This document shows, one piece after another, positions 26,201 through 39,253 of a stretch of 64,000 nt of DNA (the stretch's first letter is position 1; each line of letters begins with the position of its first letter). The notes below the pieces were generated by a model that was not told the DNA's origin, did not search any database, and saw only the letters and a program-made list of their open reading frames with translations. The position numbers and the translations under genes are program-made. The DNA comes from Cyclaneusma minus. Its lineage: Eukaryota > Ascomycota > Leotiomycetes > Marthamycetales > Marthamycetaceae. The stretch covers positions 1 through 64,000 of the forward strand of contig JAKZHN010000067.1 in the NCBI GenBank assembly GCA_037179335.1. Direction: 5' to 3'.

Positions 26201-28389
26201 GAGGCGTGTTACCGCCAGTGCTCAGATTTGGGCTTCTTCCTTTTTAGACCGCAAAGAATTGCCACCCGACTTCATCACTATCCGCAAGGACTTGCTGGAT
26301 GATTCGAATGCCGCAAAGGACGAGATGGACAAGGTTAAGAAGAAGCTGAAGACGCTTTTGAGGGAGGGCAACGAGCCACCTCCCCAGTTTGCCTGGCCTT
26401 CTAATATGCCGGAGCCGTCCGTCGTGCAGCGACAGGTCGTCAGACTCATGAACTTTCACAGACGTGTTATGCGACACAATTATGCCAAGCTTCAAAAAGG
26501 GGCTACCTCCTCATTGAACGCCATTGCAAACCCAAGCAGTGACAAAGGGAACCACAGCGATGCGTCCACTAGCAGCACATCCAGCAATGCACTCTCTCAG
26601 GCCAATGCAACTAATAGCATACAAGCACGCTGGTGCTGCGGAGAAGATGCTGACTTGTTTAGAGAGCGCTGGGAGAAACTTTTCGCAGAGTTCTGTGACG
26701 GGGATAAAGTGGACCCAAGCAAGATCTCCGAATTGTACGATACGATGAAGTTCGACGCATTGCACAACCGACAGTTCTTAGAATGGGTCTTTACACCAAG
26801 TCAAAGTATCCTGGATGAAGACAATGCTGAGGCGGCGGAAGCAGAAGCTGCACAGAAAGGCAAGGACAAATCTTCGCAACGAGACGGAGATGAGGCCAGC
26901 AAGCCAGACGACGCAAAGGTGCCTAAGAGTCAATCTGTTCCCCTGGATCGAGCTGACAGCAACAAGAGCAACAAGAGCAGCAAAAATACGAGCGCAATCA
27001 GCGGTGGCCAAGCCCCAGCGGCCAACGTGCATCGTCGTAGCGTCTTCCATCGCGGCTCTGTCAACATCGGTAAAGGGGTCCAAGCCGCTTTCGGCAACGA
27101 CGTACCCCCTGAGCAATATTTTCACCTATTCGCCGGCTCCTCCCAGACCAAAGCCAAGACCGACGCGCGTCTCTCGAAACTACGCGAGCTCTACAAGCTC
27201 GCGAAAGTGCTATTCGACTTCATCTGCCCGCAAGAATACGGCATAGCGGATAGCGAGAAGCTCGAAATCGGACTACTCACCTCGCTGCCCCTACTTAAAG
27301 AAATTGTGCAAGACTTGGAAGAAATGCAGGCCTCATCATACGCAAAGTCGTTCTTCTACTTTACCAAAGAATCACACATATACACGCTGCTCAACTGTAT
27401 CCTAGAAGGCGGCATCGAGAGCAAGATCTCGCGTGCTGCAATTCCGGAGCTGGATTATCTGTCGCAGATCTGCTTCGAGTTGTATGAGAGTGAGAATAAG
27501 GCCAAGGATGAGGGCGAGGAGGGCGAAAGGTTCGATTATTCGATCAAGATTACGATTAGCCCGGGATGTCATACCTTTGATCCGCTGGATGTGCAGCTGG
27601 ACAGTAAACATTGTATTGGGTGTGCGCCGAGGAGGAGCTTGACGGCGCATAAGGATTGGAAGGAGGTTATCGAGACTTTGAGGGCGAGGTTCCACCAGTA
27701 TGTGATAGCATTTCTTTCTGTCAGACCCCTTTTCGGCGCTCTCATACGTTGGCGTTCGTCGGGTTGTTGGTTGCCAGCTTCCATCAGTTCTGCAGACGCT
27801 TGGCTAGAAGACTAGGCCCCTTTCTCCGCCCATTCTCTTCATTTTTGAAGACGAGTCTGTCGTCCATTTTGTCTCTTGAAGACCTGCCATTTACAGTCTT
27901 CGGCAACCGATCTGCGAGATTGACAAGCGTCGCTCGCCGTCCTCTGAGCATGTTCCATTCTCTCGTCCGCCATGGACTTGACATCTTACGTCTTTTCCGG
28001 CTCTGAGCCTCGATACCCATCCCCAGTCTGCAAAGAAATCAAGCGCTAATAATGCCATCCAACAGAGTCAAACTCCCCAAGTCCTTCCTCGCTGTCAATC
28101 TCTCCGAAAGCCACACCTTCCACAAGAAAGAAGAGTCCGCCAAAGTCGGCGATGAACCGACCACGATAGCCGAGATGCAGGCCCAGATAGCCGAAGAGGC
28201 AGGCGCCCTGAGCCCTAGTGGTCTCGGTGGCAACAACAGTATGCCCATACAAACCGCCGGCGATGCTGATGCCAACACTCAGGAGGCAAAATCAGGTGAC
28301 GCCGAGTCGCAGCAGGTGAGTCTCACCCATCGCTCCGGCCTCGGAGCTTCCTTGTCTTTCCCTAGGAATTCCACGCTGATAATGACTGA
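23280..28389 (+). CDS. VIP1: inositol hexakisphosphate/diphosphoinositol-pentakisphosphate kinase
   Basis: Vip1/Asp1/PPIP5K family. It phosphorylates InsP6/5-InsP7 to inositol pyrophosphates in the cytosol and carries a histidine-acid-phosphatase-like domain that counteracts the kinase. Predicted exons are 23,280-27,697, 28,066-28,315 and 28,366-28,389 (1,563 residues, total divisible by three). Residues 1 to about 295 are Ser/Pro-rich and probably disordered. The N-terminal PPIP5K/ATP-grasp kinase follows (from LGIIGVCALDAKARSKPS to about 640, with VEKPVSGEDHN and VIDVNGWSFVKDNDDYY). The phosphatase domain opens with VVRHADRTPKQK near 774 and continues to CIGCAPRRSLTAH. Intron 1 (donor GTATGT, CTAAT branch) joins ETLRARFHQ to VKLPKSFLAVNL, matching the family. 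Intron 2 (GTGAGT, 50 nt) and the last exon (EFHADND) are less certain. A downstream start at codon 6 is possible. Confidence 0.93.
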
Positions 28390-31300
28390 AGTAGGCATGA
28401 CGTTGAAAACATAGAAGTGATCAATCACCTTTTCTTTTCTCGGAAGCTTACGAAAGCACGCACGAGCGAGTCTCGCACACTTGCATCTAGATCTCCATGA
28501 CTCGCAGTCGTTCGTTCGGAGTTGTTGCTTTTCCATAACTAGAGTTCTCATCGTCGGCCTTGCATGGTGTCGATTTTGATGTTTCTGGGCTGCATATGCA
28601 TCGTGTGGCGAGGGGTTCCACGTACCGGCAGCTCGATGCCGAGCAAGGTTGGATGGGTGTCACTTTCGTTCAATCGATCGGAAGGTTCACGCATGCATGA
28701 TGGGCGTGCGTGATACATGCATGGGAGACAAGACATCGCTTTTCCTGCATTGCTGGGAAGGCGAAAGAGCTTCCATGAATGGCAGTATCCATGAGCTCAT
28801 AGCAGCTTTCGGACAACTGGAAAATGGTGGGTCTCGGGAGTGAAAAAAGGTGGAAAAGAAGCTTTAGAAGTCTGGGGGCTGTTAAGGGTCCCCTTAGCGT
28901 GAACTGTACTTAGATGAGATAGAATACACTGAAGTTTCAACTGATTTGGGAAGGGGTGTTCTGGTTGAGGATCTGCTGATGGTGAGGGTGCGCAGGAAAT
29001 GCAACTCCTTCTCACTTGCTTCTTATTCTAGCCGGCATAGACGACACCGGCATCAATAATGAAGGCAGCAATACCGAGCTGCTCACGTATCCGCGTTTTA
29101 TACATCTCATGGATAATGAAAATAAGCATTTCGATTGCCTGCCTCGACAGCACCATTTCGAAGCATTGAAGAGCCGCGAGCCTATCTGTACTTGCAAAGG
29201 TACACGCAAATTCCTAAGCTTGGCTATGAGCTTAGAGACAGGCAAGTTTTTGCGAAGGGGGGTAGGAGGAAAGGGGAGGCAGAAACGCGTGCTGAATCTA
29301 GATGGTTCCATACCTTGACAGGCTTGGGACGTCTCCACTCGCAGGCTTGGAACTTGTTGTCTACCTATCAATTCGAGCCTGAGCATTGTCGTTCCCTCGT
29401 GACTGAAGCAAGGATGGAAGACTGGAAGTGACACTATTGAGAAGCTTGGCACACTTGAACCGCACATGTTGCCTCGGCCACAACTCAGCCTTCTCCATTT
29501 TGGTTCGGAAAGCTACGAGCAAGTAGGGGGTTCTATGGCGTAAGGCTCAAAGTCGTGAGATGTCTGATCACCAACCCCCTTGTCGGAGCATTCTTGAAAC
29601 AGGGAGAGAGCACGGATGGTGCACGGTCCTGGGAATTGGGCCTTTGCAAATCTGCAATGGTTTTGTGACACGAGATCGCCGAGATCAAGGAGATCTTGTC
29701 TTACCGTCTCTTGTCTTACTTCTGGAGGGCAAAGAATCAATCGTATAACGCCACTACTGTTGCAAGAAGCGAGTCTGGATCTGGCATTCCGTGGCGGATG
29801 GGTCGGAGCGACGTGTGCTAGCGTGGTTTTCTGCACGTTGTGGCCACAGGAGTCCTCTAAACTGGCCATTCAGCGGAATATCCGAATGCGAGGTAAATAC
29901 CTGAGGCTATTCCCAAGTGATCAACGTGCCTGCATATGCTATTGATGTCATTTAATTAATCTTTCTCGGAAATCCAATTGGCCACTCAGACCAACTCATA
30001 GGGCAGAATACCAAGAAAAGCATTCCCACTGCTATACTGGGAACTTCAGACCACGCTAGCACACACTAATTTACGGCACAAGTAGGGACGAACTCGACTA
30101 GTGTTTCACTATGTTCCCGTTGGTTGAGAGCTTCGTTGACGGACCGCATTTATCTGGGTCCTGAGATATGGCGGTGAGAGGAGACTTTGGACCAATTGGC
30201 ATCGTCTGATGGGTTTTCGATGGAGTTTCAAGGACAAAGTATCATGATGTCTTTCTCTTCTAAGCACCGTAGCCCAGACCCAATCGGATTGTTGGGACAC
30301 AATGCAAAGACAAGTAAGGAGAGGGCTTTCAGCGGCAGCTCGTCCCCGTGATTGAATCTGACCTGTTGGTCTTGAAACTGATATCACTTTCAAAAAGAAG
30401 TGATATCACGATCTCCGGGTTGCAGCTATGCCAAAGTTGGCGTTCTGTCTCTCGTTCACCGCCTGCTATACGCCATCGGATGCATGAGACTTCTGGAATA
30501 TTACTTTTCGAGATCCACCAGATCCGTAGAATCGGGTCAAATACCGAAACATGTTGACGGAATGTAACGCAATGCCGGCAGTAGTTTTGGGATCCTGTTT
30601 GCACTTCAAAGAAACTTTTTGAAGGGTTTTCGGAATTCAGGGGGGCGTTGAAGAAGCTTGCCAATAATAAACCGTGGGTTTCATTGTTCATCCAGTTATA
30701 GAACATGGCTTCCAGTTGTCGCAGGAGAAAAGAGCCGATATTGGGAAGTCGTCTTCCTAAAGAACCAGGGAAGAAATGATTCCTCGATCCAATGTTCCAT
30801 CAGCAAGGGTAGCGACTGATGCAGTGATGCTGAACGAACGATGGTCCATGCGTTTGATATTGACAAGGAAGTGACAAGGAGCGTTTTGGTAGGGATGAGC
30901 CTTGCATCTGGCTGTTGGCAGGAACTGAGCGAGCAAAGCGCGCCTGGCGAGATTAGTGTGAATAGTATTGGCTGCTGCTGGATGTCGACTCCAGAAAGGT
31001 TTACCTGGGAGAAACGGCCGGATCAGACGGGGCGGAACTGAAGCCGGTAGCACAGCAGGACCGACTTGCAGCACGACATGCAGGCCCGCATGCACTGCGA
31101 TATCACGTTCCGTCGAGGATCCTCCGCAACGAGTCGGCGACATCCAGACTAGGGCCAGGCTGGGAAGAGACGACAGGTCGTCCCAGAGCATTGGTTCAGA
31201 GGGCACATCCGGTCGGCTGGTATTGCCTCGCCTGCTAGTCCTGGCCTTTGAAACAAAGAAGGGGGCCCAACAGATGCAAGCTTGAAGCGGTTGAGCCTGC

Positions 31301-33040
31301 CCGCCCGGTCTAGTGTCTGGTGTCTGGCAGGCTCGGATCAATGCTATCCTGGCTGTTCGTTGGACGCTCGGCGGTCTCGTCGTATGTGGGCGAATGTACT
31401 TCGGGACAAGCCTTGGATCCTAGTAAGCCACATGGCTTCCCCCTTGATAATGATTGAGAAGTGGGTAAACGAGAGGAGTGGGGAAGACACTTGAAATCAG
31501 AAGAAAGATGTTGAACATGAAGCGACCGGGTTTGGGCGGGTGACGCTAGCGCACGAGGCTGAAAACAGTTCATCTCATGCAGAAGCCACAGCATCACATG
31601 CACGTCAAAAATTTCAACTTGACGTCTGGAAATCAGCTACGGACTCAAGAGGACAGCGACGATGGCTGATGCTCCAAGGGCTCGCCCAACTTACCATCGA
31701 CCATGGCCATCTATGCCCTGCAACCAACGCCCTGCAACCAACGCCGGTATCGTCGGTAAAGTCCCCTGCCTATCTGCCTGGCGTCACTCCCACGCGTCAT
31801 GGTCTACAAACTCCAGGCTCCGCTCTCGTTTTTACTCCGGGAATCTGACTCCTTTGATTGCCTGATTCGCCTGCTTCCAGTTCCATGGAATCGCAGACGT
31901 GCTCCCGTGCCCTTGCGTTCCTCACCGCCGGCCGTATGCCTGGAGTGAGACTACAGGAAATGGCCAAGTTTTGGTCTATAGCTGACTCACAAGAAGTGTG
32001 ATTTAACAAGGTGACACGGCATAGGGCGTTCCCGATGGGCGTTGACAGGCCATACCAGATCGACGGCACAGCATGGAGGTCCGCGACGGCCTGCCGCTGT
32101 CAGGTCGTTCTTGCATTATCCGAGAACAACGGCCCCTGTTGCCTGACGTGGTTTCTCCAGCCGTGTTGACACTTGCAGTGAGCATATGCCACGTTTTACC
32201 AGGGACGGGACGATTGTTAGCACATGACATAGGTAGTCCGTGCATTGTCCTCGAAGACCTCGCTGGCCCGGTAGCACCAAGTGTTGTGTGTTCAAAGTCT
32301 TCAACTGTTTCGATGTGGCTGAGTTGGACCTGCAGTATGTGGCAGCCAGCATCAAGACAAATCGGCGGCGGCAGACACCTCCGACTTTGTTATTGTCACA
32401 CCGGCCCACTCTGCCGCCCTCACTGCACGGTCTGTCCCACCTTAGGGCTAACCTAGGCCAACTCTTCTCCCGTCTTCCTCTTTACCTCTCTGCCGCTAAC
32501 ATCTTTACCGCTCTCTCGGCACTGCCCAAAGAGAGTTCATCGCCATGCCGTCCAAAGTCCAAACCCGTCACCCTGAGCTCAAGGATGCCCCCTCGCCAGT
32601 CTCCCAGCCGTCCGGAGCCGCGCAAAGAAGCGCGGGCGTGGGAGAGCTAGGTCTCGTGCTCTACCTCCGAGTCCCCTGGCCAGTCTTCCAATGACGAACC
32701 TTCCAGTCCCCGAGCAAGGGTCTCTTCGCTGCATCATCCTTTGCTGTCAACCGCCATGCATCTCCATATGTACAATCAGCTGCTTCTGTGCTTCTACAAA
32801 TACTTTCTTCCCCACAGCAACAAACGCATAGTCCCTGTACATCGTACATGTCACAACTACCCAGCATTGACAAACTTCCATCTGCTAATGCCCTTCCCCA
32901 TCTCCGCCTAAGCCACCGTCTAGCTGCTCGTGCGAGCGGACCAGGCCGAGGAGCGGAAAGCAAACAAGCAGCGTCTCCAACAGAGCGGCTCATTTCACTT
33001 TTTGCTTTTCTATGTTTGTCTCCATTGCCATCTCCCTCTG
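28390..33040. other. gene-poor interval, no supported gene
   Basis: About 4.6 kb of normal-composition sequence downstream of VIP1. Open frames are short and overlap on both strands (longest 194 codons, minus, 30,757-31,341) without recognisable motifs. A minus-strand frame at about 29,215-29,030 looks somewhat protein-like but is only about 65 codons between stops. From about 32,440 the plus strand becomes pyrimidine-rich, probably promoter or leader of the small gene that follows. Confidence 0.55.
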
Positions 33041-33046
33041 TCCGTC

Positions 33047-33275
33047 TAAGATATAAGACGTGTTGTTCGCCCGCTGTCTCCAAGTACTCTCGACGCCAAA
33101 GTTATCCGTCCGCTCAACCTCTTCGTCTCCACACCAGGCCTCGAAACTTCACTTGATCTTCAGCCAAAGGTCTCCCGGGATATCTCGAGCGTAAGTAGGC
33201 CACTGTCTAGTGAAGGTCTCAACTAACAATTCTGCAGACCACGTACCCGCATCGCTCATCGCCCCATCAGTCACC
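33047..33275 (+). promoter_or_regulatory. TATA-like box and spliced 5' leader of the small Cys-rich gene
   Basis: A TATA-like AAGATATAAGACG lies at 33,048-33,060 within a CT-rich stretch typical of fungal core promoters. A well-formed 47-nt intron follows at 33,191-33,237 (GTAAGT donor, CTAAC branch, TGCAG acceptor) in the presumed 5' UTR. The start codon is 38 nt after the acceptor in a good context (TCACCATGGC). Confidence 0.55.
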
Positions 33276-33440
33276 ATGGCGGTACCTGGATACTGCTCTC
33301 ACAGTTTCAAGATACTCAAGTCGGAGTCCACCCTCATCCAGTGGACGTGCAACATGTGCCACTCCGGCCCACACTGGATGATCTGGGAGTGCAAGTACTG
33401 CAAGCTGAAGTGCTGCCGTCCATGTGTCTCGACTTGCTAG
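33276..33440 (+). CDS. small conserved cysteine-rich protein (54 aa)
   Basis: A 54-residue product, start chosen for its strong context TCACCATGG just downstream of a canonical 5' UTR intron. It carries CNMCHSGPHW, then CKYCKLKCCRPC, i.e. two CxxC pairs plus further cysteines and histidines near Trp residues. This would suit one or two zinc sites. There is no signal peptide or membrane segment. It resembles, from memory, small uncharacterised proteins widespread in Pezizomycotina that share the CHSGPHW and ECKYCKLK words. The function is unknown. It is too short to be a classical secreted effector and lacks a leader. It stands alone in a gene-poor region. Confidence 0.75.
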   Translation: MAVPGYCSHSFKILKSESTLIQWTCNMCHSGPHWMIWECKYCKLKCCRPCVSTC

Positions 33441-36400
33441 AGGCTCCGCTCTTCGGGCGTGACGACGCAGCCATGTAGTAAGTTCATTGGATTTTCATTG
33501 CAAGCATTCGCCAAAGATTCGTCTACCATGTGCCCAGTTCCCTTGTTTCACCATTGCGCCACCCCGCTATCTGACCCCCACATCCCACGTTCCCGCCTGT
33601 GCCGCTGGCATTCTCCAGGCGTGGCACCACATGTACATCCACGTATCAGTCGTTCTGAACCTGCTTTTTCAGCCCTGCCGGCTGAAACGTGCCGCTTCCT
33701 CCTAGGCTAACACAACACGCAGCTTCGCCAGCAGCCAGCTATGACTGCATCGATGCCACCGAATTCCTCTTTACGATCCCACGACTTCCTATTGCGTCCG
33801 CTCATCTCCTGAATCGCGGCCTTTCTATGGCGCCCGTCTTTCCGGCAAAAGCATCATCTCCTTCGGCGCACGCAAAGACATGGAATTGGCTCCCACGAGC
33901 TCGGCGTTATTCCATTCAACGGTACGGAGTCCGTCACGGCTCGGGGAACCATCTGTGTTTGTCTTCCTTCCTCGGATTAGAGCGGAGGCTTGCATTTCTG
34001 CTGTTTTGTCGTCCTAGACTCTTGCTATTTCGCGGTGTTATGGCATGGGAATTGTGAGAAGGCGCTCTGATAATGTCCATTGTTCAATGCAAGCAAATAT
34101 CTACCGAAAGATCATTCATTTTGCGCAAATCTTGGTATCTTCCAATGCAGCATTACAAGTGCATAGAGTTCTCATCTTTCTTCATCCGCGCTTCCAGAAG
34201 CCGGCAGGCCGATGCCAGACTCCGCACCGCCAATTCAAGCACAAGACATTCCAGAAGTCCCCAGGGCCATACCGCTGGCAGTTTCGGCTTCTGGAAGAGA
34301 ATTCGAGGCTGGATATGTCCGCATCCACTGGCCAGATGCCGGCACATGACGGCGATGTAACATGGTTGAGATGACGCCTGCCAGGACCCGCTGTCACCGG
34401 TGCAGACTTTCCACGTGCTTCGTTGCATCATCCTCTTGTACATGCAAGTGCATGTACACGTCAAAAGACATCTATCGTGGAGCCCGTCGGTGCTGCCACA
34501 GTCGAACTGTCCTTCAGCCCAACATGGCTGCATCTGCTAGTTCACGACTCTGGGGCCTACCAAGTGCCAGTCAGACAGTCGTCCACGTAGCTGCTCTCAG
34601 ATCAGTTGTGCAGGAATGAGGCTTGCGAAGAGCACTAGGACGGCACAAAAGCGCAACTTCTATATTCATCCATCGCCCCCTGATCTCGTGATTCTCGAGG
34701 TCAGAAGGTCTTTACCCTAATCTACCGCTGCTGCCGTTAGTCAGAGCCCGGACCCGATATATGATATAACATATCGTCAGCTTTGACAGCATGCTGTGCC
34801 GAAACTGCCAACGCGGCCAGCGCTACCATGAGTCTGTCGTGTCGTAGTCACTGCTACGTGAGCGATTCGATCCCGGATTCGCAGCAGCAGTGTGTCCAGC
34901 GACAGCTGGCGGCTACGCGGCAATTTCTGTTCAGCCACGTGGGAGATTGTTGGCCGACAGTCGTATCACCAGCTCACCACGTTGTTGGGTGTGAACTCGC
35001 TTGGTATCGCCATATCGGGGTACGCAACAAACGCTAGGGCGAGCTCAATCTGCCAAATATGGGTTTGGCAATTATAGATAGCGGCTGCTGGGCTGCCGCC
35101 AAGGCGCCATGCAGATTTTCTAAGCTACTATTTGCAGCCAGGACATGGCTCCGCCATTCTGTATATATATGTAGGTGGCAGTCGGTCAAGACGCGCGCGG
35201 GCGGGAGCGCACGGGAATATGCCTACCGCGTCTATGTATGGCGGATGACTGCGTTTCTATGCAATGCGAAGGAGTTGGCGGGAAACCTGTGTGGACACGA
35301 CTCTGCGAGAAGATCTAAGAAGACTTGGACCACGGGGATCTGGGTGGCGATCAGGGGGCGCAAAGGGGGCAGCATGTGAGGCTGTTGCGGCTGTCTGTGT
35401 CGCTGGCGCGAACCACTAGGACCTAATGAAGCGGCTAGAATATGCAGCCCCTGTGTGCTCTGCAGCCATGCGGGAGGGATGTCAGGGGGTATATGTACTC
35501 GTGTCGAAAGTAGGTTTGCTGCGAACGGAAGGGAAAGACACAGGCCGTGCACAGGACGACGGGAACTGGCATGTCGGTGTGAGGTACTGCCGCGGTACGG
35601 GTCTCGGGGCCACTGTTGATACCGAAAGGGCCTCGAAGATGAGCTGCTGTTGCTGAGAAGGTAATCAGTATGCAGGTTCTTGTTGGGCCGCAAGTTGTGT
35701 ACCCAGAAACACGGTGTTGTTTGGGAGGCCGGAGGGGCAATCGGTAAGGCTGGAAATAGGAGACGGGGGCTTGGGCATGGAGATCTGGCCGGAAAGCTGG
35801 GATATGGTGCGGTGCTGATGGTTGTGGTATGCAGTTGATTGCTGAGGGTGTACTGTGTTTTTGGATGCTCTGTGGTTGTCAACGGATGATACGAGATCAT
35901 GCGATTTGGTGCAGGTTTGTCAAGCTTGCAAGACTCGAGTGCGCGGAACTCGATACCGGTGTCGCCTCAGCGAGGCCTCTCAGCATACACCAAGAATACT
36001 CGTCGTTTTCTGGAGAGGTTCCATCTTGTGAGGTCTAGTTAGGGCGGTTTGTCCATAACTGTCCTCGATGTTCATTGATCTATCTATCGTTTGTGAGACT
36101 AACGCCAGCTGGTTGCGAGCTCAGCTGAGCAGGTCGTGGATCTCCAAACAGCTCTGTTATCGGTAATTTGAGTACCAACCTAGTCATCCATCCCTTGTTA
36201 AAAGGGTGCTTGAGCAGAGAGATATCAATGGAGCGAGAAACATTGCTGACAAAATATCAGGGAGCAGCTTTATTGGCTTCACTATGAAGCAGAAGCGGTA
36301 AAAGGTGTTCTATCACACCCCTTTTCTGGATTCCCAAAGTATCTTTGGATTATATCTCGCCTGAGAAGTGCAAGTATGCCCAATACATAGTCGAAGTGTA

Positions 36401-37980
36401 TTCTTTGGAGTGATCAAAGTAGCGTTGGCACCGAACAAGACAGTTTCAAGTTTTGACAAAGGCATCCCATCCCATAAAGGCAAAAATCATATGTCAAAAC
36501 CCATAGGCTAGTTCTCTGTCTCTCCAATTATTGCACAGCCATACTTGCCATCCTTGACTCTATTATCTCGGTGCTGGCGTGACGTTATGTATATTGTATG
36601 ACAGTTTTGATCTGGATCAACTTTGGCTGCTGTTTCCGAGACACTTATGCCTCGAGATTGAGATTTTTGTCACCCAGTAGCCACTAGCTAGCTATCCATT
36701 CCAAGGAATAATTGGCCGACTATTTCACTCTGGGTTCGGGCAGCAACACCTCTGGACCCGGACCGATTCGTTCCGCGACCATAAAGGTGTGACTGGCACG
36801 AGTCGAAGTCAATTTAAACTTACTCTGATTGGCTGATTTTTTGAGTGCTCTCCAATCTCCATTACTCCGACCGATGTTCGAACTTCGACGTCACTGACTA
36901 GGTAACTATGTGCTCTAGCCAAACAAACAAAAAACAAATAAGACTAGTCTGGAATCTTCAATGGTGACACATTCAAGGTTTTTGTCGTGGGAGTTGCCGA
37001 ATGCGAAGGCTGAATTGCTTCACTGCGAGCAACCACTTCCCTGACTCATCCGAAAATCGATTTGCTTTCTCCAACCCGCGACCCGTGAGTCGTGGATATC
37101 ACGATGATCAGAGAGGATCTCATGATCGGCAGCTATGCTAGTCAAGTGGGAGCTTTGACGGTCACCGGAACCTCGAGCTGAGAAAGTTTGAGCTTGAGCT
37201 TCTCCGCAGGCCCTGGTGCTATCCTTCGATCGATAGCTTCAGGTTCCCGTAATTGTACTTTTTTTGTACTTTGCCGTTTAGGAAGCTAATCCATGAACTG
37301 CTGCTCAAAGCTTCGATACCTAGCTTGGAGTGCCAGTGATATCCGGATGACAACTTCGAAGCATATGATTTCGAAGACAACAGGAACAACCTCCCAAACA
37401 GATTCATCAACTATGAACAGCTCCCCAAGCTTCCTACTTGTTCAAGACCTGTCTCTTGCGCCTCGGTAGACAAACACCCACAACTCGCGAGTAATTGAGA
37501 GTTCCAAGGTGCCATGCACGGTATCGTCACTGTCAACGTCAGTCCAGTTTTAAGTTCATGCCGCTAGGATTGACCTTAACAGCTGCAGAACTTTGCTCAT
37601 GAAATCTCCATCTTAAAATTTTGGAGAAGACTCGATCGACGGGGTCTCCACGAAGCTCGACTCGTGGGGATCTTGGTCTCGGGTTGGCATCGCGAGTTCT
37701 TTTAAAACCTTAGGCCTCATATGATGCGGATTTAGGTTTCCAGCTGCATATTGCATACATATAGCTCCAAAATTGCTGTTCAATGATGTAGCCTATATCT
37801 TGTGCTTTTATAGCTCCGAGTAGGTATCCTGGTACCAAAATGCGATTGTCCTTTATAATATCTCGATGTCTTTGGCAGGTTGTCATCGTCATCCATCTCG
37901 GTGGACTCTGGAGATTTCTTCATCAGCAGGTATTCCTCGCTTTTAAGCTGTTTCCGCCCACGCTTCCGAAGAACACGAGA
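33441..37980. other. gene-poor interval, no supported gene
   Basis: About 4.5 kb. The longest frame is minus-strand 35,232-35,900 (222 codons), rich in Pro, Ser, His and Thr, with no domain; it looks like a by-product of base composition. I see no tRNA, repeat array or transposon remnant. The 3' UTR of the small Cys-rich gene and the promoter of the rhodopsin-family gene must be at its two ends. Confidence 0.55.
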
Positions 37981-39253
37981 ATGGCGCCCTCAATCCAAAC
38001 ACTTGCTGATATCACCCGCAAGAGGGATTTCTCAACGAACCACATAGACGATACCGCAGCAGGCCAGAGCCGCCAGACGCTAGTGATTGCTATCATCTTC
38101 CCAGTTCTTGCTACTCTATCAGTAGTGCTGCGGTTCTACGGAAGAATATCAATTTTGAAAATCGTCACTGGAGAAGACTGGTTGATTCTGGCAGCCTTGG
38201 TGCGGAATCTTTGCCACATGACTAGTGGAAAGTTCGTCAAGCTGACGACAACCTCAGATATTCTCCATCGGCACCACCATAGCAACCATCTTTGAAGTCC
38301 ACTACGGTCTCGGACGTCACGCTGCTACACTCAGCGAAGACCAATTGAGTCGCGACTTGCAGGCTCTCTTTGCCAGTATTCTGGTCTACAACCTAGCACT
38401 CGTCACCGTCAAGCTCTCCATTTTCCTCCAGTACAAACGAATATGCAACAACAAGAGTATGCATTACGCCATTTGGGGAGCCATGGCTTTCGTGACGCTC
38501 TATGGAGTGTCTTGCATTGTAACTGGCGTCTGGACTTGCATTCCAATCAACAGGTTCTGGGATCCCACAGTGCCAGGATACTGCATTAGTAAGACAGGAC
38601 TGTGGTTCGCAAACGCCAGCATCAATATCTTCACCGACATCATGGTCTTGGTATTCCCAGTATTCATTCTCCGACATGTGATGATTCCCCGGAGGCAGAA
38701 GATGGTGGTCGTGACAATTCTGTCGGTTGGCGGCTTGTAGGTCTTCCCCTTTCCACTGTGACCCTCATCGCCAATGACCCAGTGCTTACACGTGTGCAGG
38801 GCTGTCATCTCCTCAATCCTCCGCGTCCACGCCATCTCCATCTTCAGCAATTCCGATGATCCCACGTGGAATGGCCCACCCGCAGCCTATTGGAGTGTCA
38901 TCGAGATCAACATTGGCATCATGTGCGCCTCGGCATGCACTCTGCGTCCTCTCATCGCGCGGATAGCTCCCCGGTTGGCGAGCTATTTCAACCGCACCAG
39001 AGACCGAACAGCAAAAAGTCACGAAGGAAGCAAATCGCTTGCGAGAACTTCCGAAGAGGAGAAGGTGGAAGGGACAGGGTCCCAGGATGGGATGCACTCT
39101 TCGGGAGATATTACTTTTGAGGAGGCGGCGATTATTGGGGTCAAGAGAGAGATCGATGTGGATTTCCGGCGGCTTGAGGATGTGGAGTTTGGGGTTGGAA
39201 GTAGTGAGGATGAGATGCCTGTAGGGAGTGTGAGAACGGCTGTGTATACCTGA
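37981..39253 (+). CDS. fungal rhodopsin-domain integral membrane protein
   Basis: Exons 37,981-38,199, 38,258-38,736 and 38,800-39,253 give 383 residues; introns are 58 and 63 nt, in frame. Seven hydrophobic helices are visible: LVIAIIFPVLATLSVVLRF, the segment around DWLILAALIFSIGTTIA (spans intron 1), ILVYNLALVTVKLSIFLQY, AIWGAMAFVTLYGVSCIVTG, the ANASINIFTDIMVLVFPVFI region, VVVTILSVGGLAVISSILRV (spans intron 2) and VIEINIGIMCASACTLRPLI. The words GEDW, YGLGRH, VKLSIFLQYKRI and NASINIFTDI are typical of the large Pezizomycotina family called rhodopsin domain, SAT4 or PTH11-like. An acidic cytoplasmic-type tail follows. Some members are thought to be receptors, but the ligand and role are unknown here. 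The retinal-binding type of opsin is not implied. Confidence 0.9.

Noticed and set aside
23306..27784. Several long open frames on the strand opposite VIP1 (up to 231 codons)
   Set aside because: They lie wholly within a strongly coding, conserved gene and show no domain; they are by-products of its codon use.
30757..31341. Minus-strand frame of 194 codons
   Set aside because: No motif, no intron signals at the ends, and plus-strand frames overlap it; composition alone can explain it.
35232..35900. Minus-strand Pro/Ser/His/Thr-rich frame of 222 codons
   Set aside because: Low-complexity composition without domain or signal peptide; not supportable as a gene.
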